In this document: positions 24,059 through 31,899 of the stretch, piece after piece
How positions within the stretch are numbered: the first letter of the stretch is position 1
How the letters are laid out: every line of letters starts with the position of its first letter
Origin: Candidatus Omnitrophota bacterium
GTDB taxonomy: Bacteria > Hinthialibacterota > Hinthialibacteria > Hinthialibacterales > Hinthialibacteraceae
Length of the DNA: 33,933 bases
Assembly (NCBI GenBank): GCA_040755155.1
Contig: JBFMBP010000132.1
Coordinates: 1 to 33,933, forward strand
Reading direction: 5' to 3'
Made by a program: the position numbers and the translations under genes
Notes under the pieces: model-generated
The model's input: only the letters and a program-made list of their open reading frames with translations
Databases searched by the model: none
Told to the model about the DNA's origin: nothing

Positions 24059-27000
24059 TTACGATTCAACGGCGTTCTCCGCCGCCGTCTTCCGGCGTTC
24101 GAAAAACACATAAAGGATGGGGATGATTACAAGCGTGATTAACATCGAACTCGTTAAACCGCCGATCACCACGCGCGCCATCGGTGCTTGCACTTCTCCG
24201 CCTTCTCCCAGGCCAAGAGCTAGAGGCAAGAGGCCGGCGATCGTCGTCAACGTCGTCATCAGGATGGGGCGCAGCCGCCGCCGCGCGCTTACCTGGATTG
24301 CTTCCATGACGCCCATTCCATCGCGACGGCGCAGTAGATTGGTATAATCCACGAGAAGGATGGCGTTGTTGACGACAATCCCCGCGAGCATGATGCAGCC
24401 GATAAAGGATTGCAAATTAAAGGTCGTATGGGTGAGAATCAGCGTAATGGCGACGCCGATGGCCGCCAGCGGGATCGAGAACATGACGATGAAGGGGTCT
24501 CGCAACGATTCGAATTGCGCCGCCATCACCATGTAAACCAGAATAATAGCGAGACAGAATCCCACCAATAATTCGCGAAACGCTTTTTGTTGCTCTTGAT
24601 ATTCGCCGCTGGGTATGATTTCGAAATCCGCCGGTTTGGGAATCGCGGCGATCCGCGTCTCGATATCCTTCATCACCGAGCCTAAATCGCGTCCGGAAAT
24701 ATTGCCCGAAACGGTTACGATTCGCTCTTGATCTTCCCGTTCGACTTGGACGGGACCTTCGCTTCTAACCAGCCGGACGACATTTTTCACCGCGATGCTG
24801 CGGCCGTCGCCGCTGGCGACGGTCATATCGAGAACGTCTTGAATGGATAACCGGTCAGTTTCCTTCAATCGGACGAGAATATCGTATTCGTCCCCGCTTT
24901 GCCGATACCTCGTAGCGCTGGTTCCCGATAGGCTAGTTTCAATGGCGCGAGCGATGCTGGATACCGTTAAACCCAATGACGCCGCCTTGGCGCGGTCGAT
25001 GCGGATGACCTCTTCCGGCTGTCCTTCCTCGCGGCTGACGCGCACGTCAGTGATTCCTTCCACTTGTTCCATTTCCGCTTTTACCCTTAGCGCCAATTGG
25101 CGGGCGATATCCAGATCGTAGCCGCGTATCTGAACTTCGGCGTCTTCTTCGCCGCCCGCGATGAGCCGAAAGAGAAAAAGACCCTGTCCTTCGCGGATGC
25201 GGATAATCGCGCCGGGTATGCGCGCCAGCAACGGCCGCAAGGCGCGGCATATCTCTTCGCTGCTTCGGCTTCGTTGAGCAACGGGAACCAGGGAGACTCT
25301 CACCTCGCCTCTATGGCCGCCGGTGCTGCGCCATCCGCTCGATCCAGCCTGGGAATAAATCATCTTCGCCTCGGGGACGGCTTTGCGCACGATTTTTTCG
25401 ATCTCCTGAAATGTGGCGTCCACGACTTCGATGCGCGTCCCTACCGCCATTTCTCCATTGACGCGCACTTCGCTTTCGTCGGCCTTCGGCATGAATTCCA
25501 CGCCGATCCATTTCGTTAAGTAGAGACTGGCCGCTAACAAGAACGCCGTAAGGATAAGAACAGGCCATCGGAAACGAAAAGCTGCTTTCAAGAGATGCGC
25601 ATACTCCTTTTCTATGAGAGCGATCATTCCCCTGGAACGATATTCGTCGCCTTTGCCGGAGTCGTTTCCCATCCCAGGATGGGATTTCTTTTTGGCTTTC
25701 AGAAAACGGGCCGCCATAACGGGAACCAGCGTCAAGGAGACGGCCAGCGAGCAAAAGAGGGCGAAAACGACGACAGCGGATAATTGCGTGAACGTTATGC
25801 TGGCGACGCCCCGGATAAAAACAACGGGAAGAAAAACGACCAAGGTGGTTAAGGTGCTGGCGATAATCGCGTCGGAGACTTCTTCCGTTCCATGCGCCGC
25901 CGCTTCTCCACTCGCGCGACCGCCCTCGCAATGGCGAAAAATATTTTCCAAAACTACGATGGCGTTGTCCACCAACATTCCCACTCCCAGCGCTAATCCG
26001 CCGAACGTCATGATATTGAGCGTGAATTTGCAGAAATACATCAGGGCGAACGTCGCGATGATGGAAATGGGAATCGCCGTAGAGATGATGAGCGTGCTTC
26101 TTATGTTGCGCAGGAAAAAGAAAAGAATAGCCGCCGCCAAAAGGGCGCCATAGAACGCCGAATTCCGTACGTTAGCAATGGCGCTCTTGATATAATCCGC
26201 CGAATTCATAATGACGAATACGCGAATCTGCGGCATATCCCTGTTGATGCGTTCGATTTCTTTCAGAACGCCTTCCACGACCTGCACCGTGTTGCCGCCC
26301 GATTGCTTATTGATGGATAAGCGCAGGACCGGACTTCCTTCCATGCGGGACACGAAAGTGATTTCTTCGTACGAATCTTCCACCGTCCCCAGGTTTTTTA
26401 AAAGAATGGGCACTCCGTCGCGCACTTGAATGACGGTATTTCGGATCTCTTCCAGGTTTTCGAATTCTCCCCGGGTCCGGACTAGGGCTTCAAGGTCGCC
26501 TTCATCGACTTTTCCGGCGGGAAGGTTGAGATTTTCCGAATCCAACGAGGCGAGAACCGTATCCAAGGGAAGATCGATGGCGGTTAGTTTCCGCCGATCC
26601 AGGTCGATATGGATTTCCCGCCGCTGCCCTCCGCGAATGTCTACGGCGGCTACGCCAGGAACCCGTTCGATGCGGTATTTGATCTGATGTTCGACCAAGT
26701 CTCTCATTTCCACTGGATCCAATTTTCCCGAAATGCCGAGAAAAAGGATGGGAAAAGACGATAGATCGAATTTGTATATGACTGGCGCGTCCGCATCTTC
26801 AGGCAGTCGGCTCCGCACACGGTCGACGCGGGAACGGACGTCGTTTGCCGCTTCGTTGAGGTCCGTCCCCCAAACGAAATTGACGCTGACGCTGCTGTTT
26901 CCTTCCGACGAATTCGAAGTAATTTTCTCCACGCCTTGGATGGAACTGACGGTCTCTTCGATGGGACGGGTGATGAGTTGTTCCATCTCTTCGGGACCGA

Positions 27001-27160
27001 CATTGGCGTAAGAGGTGACGACGGTGATGGCGGGATAGGTGATATCCGGCATCAAATCGATGGGCAGACGAATAAACGCAACTCCCCCGAAGATGATGAC
27101 GATGAGAAAAAACATCGTAATCGTGATGGGATGATGAACGGAAAAATAGGAGATGCGCAT
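24059..27160 (-). CDS. RND-family efflux pump inner-membrane subunit
   Basis: This 1033-aa protein has the normal length and layout of RND pumps. TM1 is at the N-terminus (PITITMFFLIVIIFGGVAF), followed by a large periplasmic loop, TM2-6, a second loop and TM8-12. The TM4 proton-relay segment reads ALGVGMLVDNAIVVLENI, with one Asp followed by Asn where AcrB has two Asp, as in many HAE-like pumps. The C-terminus has MLAGIVVNNAILLVDY and RPILMTTLTTIAGLLPLA. It would export drugs, lipids or other amphiphiles using the proton gradient. The start has AAGGAAG. It lies 12 bases after the adaptor gene. Substrate unknown. Confidence 0.95.
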   Translation of the reverse strand: MRISYFSVHHPITITMFFLIVIIFGGVAFIRLPIDLMPDITYPAITVVTSYANVGPEEMEQLITRPIEETVSSIQGVEKITSNSSEGNSSVSVNFVWGTDLNEAANDVRSRVDRVRSRLPEDADAPVIYKFDLSSFPILFLGISGKLDPVEMRDLVEHQIKYRIERVPGVAAVDIRGGQRREIHIDLDRRKLTAIDLPLDTVLASLDSENLNLPAGKVDEGDLEALVRTRGEFENLEEIRNTVIQVRDGVPILLKNLGTVEDSYEEITFVSRMEGSPVLRLSINKQSGGNTVQVVEGVLKEIERINRDMPQIRVFVIMNSADYIKSAIANVRNSAFYGALLAAAILFFFLRNIRSTLIISTAIPISIIATFALMYFCKFTLNIMTFGGLALGVGMLVDNAIVVLENIFRHCEGGRASGEAAAHGTEEVSDAIIASTLTTLVVFLPVVFIRGVASITFTQLSAVVVFALFCSLAVSLTLVPVMAARFLKAKKKSHPGMGNDSGKGDEYRSRGMIALIEKEYAHLLKAAFRFRWPVLILTAFLLAASLYLTKWIGVEFMPKADESEVRVNGEMAVGTRIEVVDATFQEIEKIVRKAVPEAKMIYSQAGSSGWRSTGGHRGEVRVSLVPVAQRSRSSEEICRALRPLLARIPGAIIRIREGQGLFLFRLIAGGEEDAEVQIRGYDLDIARQLALRVKAEMEQVEGITDVRVSREEGQPEEVIRIDRAKAASLGLTVSSIARAIETSLSGTSATRYRQSGDEYDILVRLKETDRLSIQDVLDMTVASGDGRSIAVKNVVRLVRSEGPVQVEREDQERIVTVSGNISGRDLGSVMKDIETRIAAIPKPADFEIIPSGEYQEQQKAFRELLVGFCLAIILVYMVMAAQFESLRDPFIVMFSIPLAAIGVAITLILTHTTFNLQSFIGCIMLAGIVVNNAILLVDYTNLLRRRDGMGVMEAIQVSARRRLRPILMTTLTTIAGLLPLALGLGEGGEVQAPMARVVIGGLTSSMLITLVIIPILYVFFERRKTAAENAVES

Positions 27161-27172
27161 CGCTTCCTTCCC

Positions 27173-28315
27173 CTACTTTCCCGCCGAAGCGTTGGCGACG
27201 ATGCCGTCTCCGTCGTTGAGGAGATGTTGGCCCATGACGATAACGACTTGTCCGATCTCTACGCCGGAGGCTTCCGTGACGTCGGCGGAGGAAATTCCCG
27301 GCGCGATGGGCAGAAAACGCGCTTTGGCGTTATTATCGATGGGAATGAAGACGCCTTGCTGCGATTCGCGCTTCACCAAAGCTCGCAACGGGATCAACGT
27401 TACGCCGCGATGGGTTCCGAAGTGAATCCGCACTCTCGCGAACATTCCGGGCTTCAACAGCAAATCGGAATTGGGGATTTCGATTTCCGTTTCGGCGGTG
27501 CGCGTGTCGGCGTTGAGTACTGGAGCGATGCGGGAAACGCGGCCTTCGAATGCTTTATCGGGATAAGCGTCTACGGCTAGCGCGGCTTTCAATCCCAATT
27601 TGATTTTAGCGTAATCCCGTTCGACGACGCTGATGACCGTTTTAACCGTAGACATATCGGCTAAAGAGACGATGGGAGTCGAGGGCGAGACCATCGCTCC
27701 TTCGTCCAGAAAGCGCTTGCCGACGAATCCCGCGATCGGCGCCGTGATTTGCGTATAAGAAAGCCGGGCCTGCGCGGCGCGCAAGGCCGCATCTTGCTGC
27801 TCGATATTGGCTTGGGAGACCTTTTTTCGGGCGAGCAGCGTGGAAACGTTCGCCTCCGCGTTTTCCAATTCCGAAGGCGCCGCCACTTTCTTTTCGCGCA
27901 GAGTGCGTATGCGTTCCAGTTCGCTTTGAACCGTCGTCAGGTTGGTTTCGCATTCTTCCAGGGAGGCGCGGGCGACGGATAATTTCGCATTCGCTTCTTC
28001 AACGGCGTTGCGCGCTTCCACGTCGTCCAACACGGCCAGGGATTGTCCCGCTGTTACTTCGTCTCCCAGATCGACGCGAATTTTTTCCACGCGCCCGGAA
28101 ATTTTCGGCGAAACGAGCACTTCCGACTCGCCCGCCAGCGTTCCCGTAAACTCGGCCACGTCGTCGATGTCGCCCTGAATGGCTTTATCGAATTCTACGG
28201 CGATCGGCGGTTTTCCTTGCGGCATCATGCTTTTGGCTGGAACCGCCGTATAAAGCCGCCATGCAATTCCGCCGGCAATACTAAGAGATACAATGATGAA
28301 TAGAAAACGCCGCAT
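27173..28315 (-). CDS. RND efflux periplasmic adaptor (membrane fusion protein)
   Basis: This 380-aa HlyD/AcrA-type protein has an N-terminal membrane anchor or signal (FLFIIVSLSIAGGIAW). It then shows the half-lipoyl motif pair (VSPKISGRVEKIRVDLGDEVTAGQSLAVLD), a coiled-coil hairpin (about 105-170), the second lipoyl half with LSYTQITAPIAGFVGKRFLDEGAMV, then barrel and membrane-proximal domains. It bridges the RND pump and the TolC-like channel. GGAGGAA just before the ATG supports the start. It is the first gene of the operon. Confidence 0.94.
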   Translation of the reverse strand: MRRFLFIIVSLSIAGGIAWRLYTAVPAKSMMPQGKPPIAVEFDKAIQGDIDDVAEFTGTLAGESEVLVSPKISGRVEKIRVDLGDEVTAGQSLAVLDDVEARNAVEEANAKLSVARASLEECETNLTTVQSELERIRTLREKKVAAPSELENAEANVSTLLARKKVSQANIEQQDAALRAAQARLSYTQITAPIAGFVGKRFLDEGAMVSPSTPIVSLADMSTVKTVISVVERDYAKIKLGLKAALAVDAYPDKAFEGRVSRIAPVLNADTRTAETEIEIPNSDLLLKPGMFARVRIHFGTHRGVTLIPLRALVKRESQQGVFIPIDNNAKARFLPIAPGISSADVTEASGVEIGQVVIVMGQHLLNDGDGIVANASAGK

Positions 28316-28505
28316 TTCCTCCGCCTCGCGCTTATCAAAAGATTGGCCAACATGAAAGCGGCTCGCGCCGGAATCGCCATCATTTTATGGCGGGGATGAT
28401 CCAAGGTAAAGATGTTGGAAGATTCGTCGTCAGTCGCGGTTCATTGGTTCGTTTACTACGGAATTTTCGCATCATAAATAATAAAAATCCAATCCTCCAT
28501 CTCCC

Positions 28506-28545
28506 CCCTCACCCTAGCCCTCTCCCAAAGGGCGAGGGAATTTTT
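28506..28545. repeat. Palindromic intergenic element, single-arm copy B
   Basis: One arm of the element at 1-97. Bases 28506-28538 match the reverse complement of 1-33 at 32 of 33 positions, followed by AATTTTT as in the other copies. The second arm is absent. The hairpin CCTC.CCC/GGG.GAGG is kept. Confidence 0.8.
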
Positions 28546-28622
28546 CGCGAGGATAAGGAACCAGTTAAGCATGTTTACCCAATCCTGAAACGTTCTAGTC
28601 CTACAATCCCATAGTTCCCCCC

Positions 28623-28653
28623 AAAAAAAGAGGACGCTGGATAACCAGCGTCC
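28623..28653 (-). terminator. Rho-independent terminator
   Basis: GGACGCTGG (28632-28640) and CCAGCGTCC (28645-28653) form a perfect 9-bp stem with a 4-base loop. On the minus strand the stem is followed by TC and seven T. It lies 58 bases past the stop of the CBM9-like gene. Confidence 0.92.
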
Positions 28654-28711
28654 CCATTCGTATTTTATTCGCCGCGAAGGAGATATGCGTCCAACGCGGA
28701 TTACATCAATC

Positions 28712-31420
28712 TTAATACAATTCCCACATATCGACGGGGGTGGGAGTGATAGACAGAGTCAATTCGCCCCACTGGGTTTCGTCGTTCCATCCGCCATCCA
28801 CTTCGCCGTTCCAACGGTATTGCGAATTGCGGTCTTGAACGGCGGGATCATCGGCGTCGTCGATGGAGATATCGAATCCGATGAGGGGCTTGAATCCCGC
28901 GATCGCCTGCCGGAATTCGACTACCCAACCGCTGCCGTCCGCTTTCGCTTTACCCGCCGTTTGGATGTCGCCCGTAGGTTGACTGGCGACGGCGCCGCCA
29001 TCGCCTCGAATTACGATGGAGTGGCCCCAAATATCGCCTTCCTTGGTTGCTAAGCGGCTGAAATTGCCGTCAACGCGGATTTCCACCGCATCGTTGCGCC
29101 ATACGTCGTTTTTCGAAAAATCGAGAATATCGTCGATCGCATCGATCGCGACATAGAGGTTTTGAGCGTCGTTCATGACGTAAACCTTGACGCTGCTGTC
29201 TTGCGGCGTTTGATAGCCATTCTTAAAGTAGCCGCCGACGGTTCCGGAATCCGGACCAACAACGCCGGGACGAATATTATCGGTTCCGTCAAAGGCGAGA
29301 ATCGTGGCGTCTTTCCATTCGTTAGTGGCTAACGTTCCATCGATCTTCGGCGCTCTAGCGGCCAGACCGGCTTTGGCTTTTTGCTGGGGACCGGGAACCA
29401 AGGCGAGAATGAGTTCGCCCCACTGGGTTTCGTCATTCCAACCGCCGTCCACGTCGCCGTTCCAGCGGTATTGCGTGTCGCGGCTGGTATTCGCGGGATC
29501 GTCGCTATCGTCGATGGCGATATCGAATCCTATCACAGGCAAATAACCCGCGATGGGGGTCTTGTATTCGATGATCCAGCCTTTTCCGTTCGCTTTAGCG
29601 GCCGCTGCGCTTTCGGCGCTTGCGGGGAGGTTTTCCTTAGCGCCGCCATCGCCGCGTATGTTGGCGGAAAAGCCGTTAATATCGCCTTCCTTAGCCGTTA
29701 AGCGGCTCATATTTCCGTCGATGCGGATTTCGGCGGCGTCGTTTTGCCACAAATTCGGTTGGGCAAAGTCAAGAACGTCATCCGTCGCATCGATGGCGAT
29801 ATAAAGGAATTTGGCGTCGTTCATCAGGTAAACTTTCACGCTGCTATCCGCCGCGGTTTGAATTCCGTCTTTATTGGCTCCGCCGATGGTGCCGGAATCC
29901 GGGCCGACAACGCCGGGGCGGGTGCTATTGCTGCCGTCGAATTGAATGACCGCCGCGTTTTTCCATTCGTTCGCATCCAGCAAGCCATCCAAAGCCGGAG
30001 GCGTCGCGGCGAGGCCGGATTTCGCTCTTTGTTTAGGTCCTGGAGGCGGAACTGTAGCAAGGGTAACATCGCCCCATTGCGTTTCGTCGTTCCATCCGCC
30101 GTCTACGTCGCCGTTCCAGCGGTATTGCGTGTCGCGGCTAGAATTCGCGGGATCGTCGCTGTCGTCGATGGCAATATCGAATCCGATCGTCGGCTTAAAT
30201 CCCGCCAGCGGCGTTTTGAATTCAAGCGCCCAGCCTTTTCCGTCCAACTTGGGAGCGGCAGCGCTAGAAGCGCCCGTTTGCAGATTCTCGACGCCTCCGC
30301 CATCGCCGCGGATATTCGTAGAGAATCCCAAGTTGCTGCCTTCTTTCGCCGTTAAGCGGCTGTAGTTGCCGTCGATGCGGATTTCGGCGGCGTCGTTTTG
30401 CCATAAATTGGCTTGTTTAAAGTCCAGAACGTCGTCTCCTGCGTCGATCGCCACATAAAGATAAGTTCCGTCGTTCATGATGAAGGCGTCTACGTGGCTA
30501 TCTTCGAAGAATTGGAAGCCGTCCCCGTTCGGACCGCCGATCGTGCCGGAATCCGGCCCAACGACGCCAGGACGCACGGCGTCGCTGCTATCGAAGGATA
30601 TCTTGGTCGCTTGCGCCCATTCGTCCTTATCCAATTTGCCGTCCAGAATGGGGATGATTTTGGTCAAAGCGCCTGCGGCGATTTTCAGCATCGGGCCGGG
30701 ATTGGGAACCGTAGCGAGGATCAGAGCGCCCCACTGGGTTTCATCGTTCCAACCGCCGTCCACGGCGCCGTTCCAGCGATATTGGGTGTCGCGGCTTGTA
30801 TTCGCGGGATCGTCGCTGTCGTCGATAGCGATATCATAGCCGATCACCGGCTTATAGCCTGCGATGGGAGTCTTGTACTCAATGACCCAGCCGCTGCCAT
30901 CCGCTTTGACGGCCGCTCCGCTCTCGGCGCCGGCGGGAAAGTTTTCCGAAGCGCCGCCATCGCCGCGTATGTTGGCTGAGAAACCGTTAATATCGCCTTC
31001 TTTAGCCGTCAAGCGGCTCATATTTCCGTCGATGCGGATTTCGGCGGCGTCGTTTTGCCACAAGTTCGGTTGGGCGAAATCGAGAACGTCGTCCGTCGCG
31101 TCGATGGCGATATAGAGGAAATCGGCGTCATTCATGAGGTACATGATAACGCTGCTGTCCTTCGGCGATTGAAAACCATTTTTATATGGTCCGCCAATCG
31201 TACCGGAATCCGGACCGACCATTCCTGGCCGAATCGCGTCGCTGCCGTCAAAATTGATGCGCGCCGCTTCTTTCCATTCGCCAGCATCTAACTTTCCATC
31301 CATCGTTGGCGCAGCGGAAGCCCATCCCGCTGCTACTGTCTGTTCCTGGCCATAAGCGGGGCAGATAAGACTCATCGCCGCCAGCCCAATGACCGTGATT
31401 AAGATTCTTCTCTTTTTCAT
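28712..31420 (-). CDS. Exported protein with four tandem CBM9-like domains
   Basis: This 902-aa secreted protein has a signal peptide (ending CPAYG, about residue 24) and four tandem domains of about 218 residues each, covering roughly 30-902. Each has the CBM9-like pattern: 'DGKLDAGEWKEA' at the front, 'YLMNDADFLYIAIDATDD', 'LWQNDAAEIRIDGN', 'FDIAIDDSDDP', then 'QYRWNG.VDGGWNDETQWG'. Repeats 1 and 3 share an identical run of 57 residues; repeat 4 is the most diverged. It probably binds glycan ends with high avidity at the cell surface or outside. No catalytic domain, anchor or sorting signal is seen at the C-terminus (VDMWELY). The ATG at 31420 has AAGGAG six bases upstream; the ATG at 31426 directly abuts that site. 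Its own promoter and terminator flank it, so it is a single-gene transcript. Confidence 0.9.
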   Translation of the reverse strand: MKKRRILITVIGLAAMSLICPAYGQEQTVAAGWASAAPTMDGKLDAGEWKEAARINFDGSDAIRPGMVGPDSGTIGGPYKNGFQSPKDSSVIMYLMNDADFLYIAIDATDDVLDFAQPNLWQNDAAEIRIDGNMSRLTAKEGDINGFSANIRGDGGASENFPAGAESGAAVKADGSGWVIEYKTPIAGYKPVIGYDIAIDDSDDPANTSRDTQYRWNGAVDGGWNDETQWGALILATVPNPGPMLKIAAGALTKIIPILDGKLDKDEWAQATKISFDSSDAVRPGVVGPDSGTIGGPNGDGFQFFEDSHVDAFIMNDGTYLYVAIDAGDDVLDFKQANLWQNDAAEIRIDGNYSRLTAKEGSNLGFSTNIRGDGGGVENLQTGASSAAAPKLDGKGWALEFKTPLAGFKPTIGFDIAIDDSDDPANSSRDTQYRWNGDVDGGWNDETQWGDVTLATVPPPGPKQRAKSGLAATPPALDGLLDANEWKNAAVIQFDGSNSTRPGVVGPDSGTIGGANKDGIQTAADSSVKVYLMNDAKFLYIAIDATDDVLDFAQPNLWQNDAAEIRIDGNMSRLTAKEGDINGFSANIRGDGGAKENLPASAESAAAAKANGKGWIIEYKTPIAGYLPVIGFDIAIDDSDDPANTSRDTQYRWNGDVDGGWNDETQWGELILALVPGPQQKAKAGLAARAPKIDGTLATNEWKDATILAFDGTDNIRPGVVGPDSGTVGGYFKNGYQTPQDSSVKVYVMNDAQNLYVAIDAIDDILDFSKNDVWRNDAVEIRVDGNFSRLATKEGDIWGHSIVIRGDGGAVASQPTGDIQTAGKAKADGSGWVVEFRQAIAGFKPLIGFDISIDDADDPAVQDRNSQYRWNGEVDGGWNDETQWGELTLSITPTPVDMWELY

Positions 31421-31468
31421 AAACATCTCCTTTCCAATACATTTCCTCCCGAAAGATTTTTTCTACAA

Positions 31469-31495
31469 GTTTATAGAGGTAATAAATCTATAAAC
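31469..31495. promoter_or_regulatory. Perfect inverted repeat in the leader of the CBM9-like gene
   Basis: GTTTATAGA (31469-31477) and TCTATAAAC (31487-31495) form a perfect 9-bp inverted repeat with a 9-base spacer. It lies just downstream of the likely transcription start and 49 bases before the start codon. It suits a dimeric repressor site; as RNA it would be a weak AT-rich hairpin. Confidence 0.5.
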
Positions 31496-31502
31496 CGAAT
31501 TA

Positions 31503-31532
31503 ATCAAAACACTTTTAGACGCCATATGTCAA
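31503..31532 (-). promoter_or_regulatory. Possible promoter of the CBM9-like gene
   Basis: On the minus strand a perfect TTGACA (31527-31532) is followed after 18 bases by TTTGAT (31503-31508). The -10 box is weak. Its position upstream of the inverted repeat and the ribosome site is consistent with a regulated promoter. Confidence 0.45.
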
Positions 31533-31623
31533 GACTAAAGTAATAAAAATTAAAATTAATATGATTTATTGATTATTCATATTTTCGATGGTTCGCATAT
31601 ACGGTCTATTAATTTTGATGATT

Positions 31624-31776
31624 GAGCCTCTTGCAAAACTCTATAATTCCTCCCCCAAGCCTGGGGGAGGTTAGGAGGGGGTTGAGATAAGTCTAACAAA
31701 ATCAACCCCCCTCTAACTCCCCCCAAACTTGGGGGGAGAATTTTAAGACGGATTTCATTAATTTTGCAAGAGCCTC
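31624..31776. mobile_element. Small non-autonomous (MITE-like) element
   Basis: This 153-bp segment is bounded by GAGCCTCTTGCAAAA (31624-31638) and TTTTGCAAGAGCCTC (31762-31776), inverted copies matching at 14 of 15 bases. GATT directly precedes (31620-31623) and follows (31777-31780), which could be a 4-bp target duplication. Inside are two strong hairpins, 31649-31670 and 31717-31738, in the same arrangement as the element at 1-97. There is no transposase. The ends look like insertion-sequence termini, so a related full element elsewhere could have moved it. Confidence 0.65.
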
Positions 31777-31899
31777 GATTTTTAGAGTTTAAGGGTATGG
31801 GATGGGTGACTTGCGCTCAATGGTTGACGATAATGAAGATACGGATTCGATCGCGGATGGGTACGATCCGCGAAAAAAAGGGGATGGAGTTGTGGAATC

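Larger units (their letters stand above)
28316..28711. other. Intergenic region upstream of the efflux operon
   Basis: No gene is seen. The stretch holds the leader of the efflux operon (28316 to about 28440, no convincing promoter boxes), a single palindromic repeat arm at 28506-28545 and the terminator of the CBM9-like gene at 28623-28653. Confidence 0.6.

Noticed and set aside
28712-31420. Long plus-strand frames opposite the CBM9-like gene
   Set aside because: They repeat with the domain period and are antisense shadows of the four repeats.
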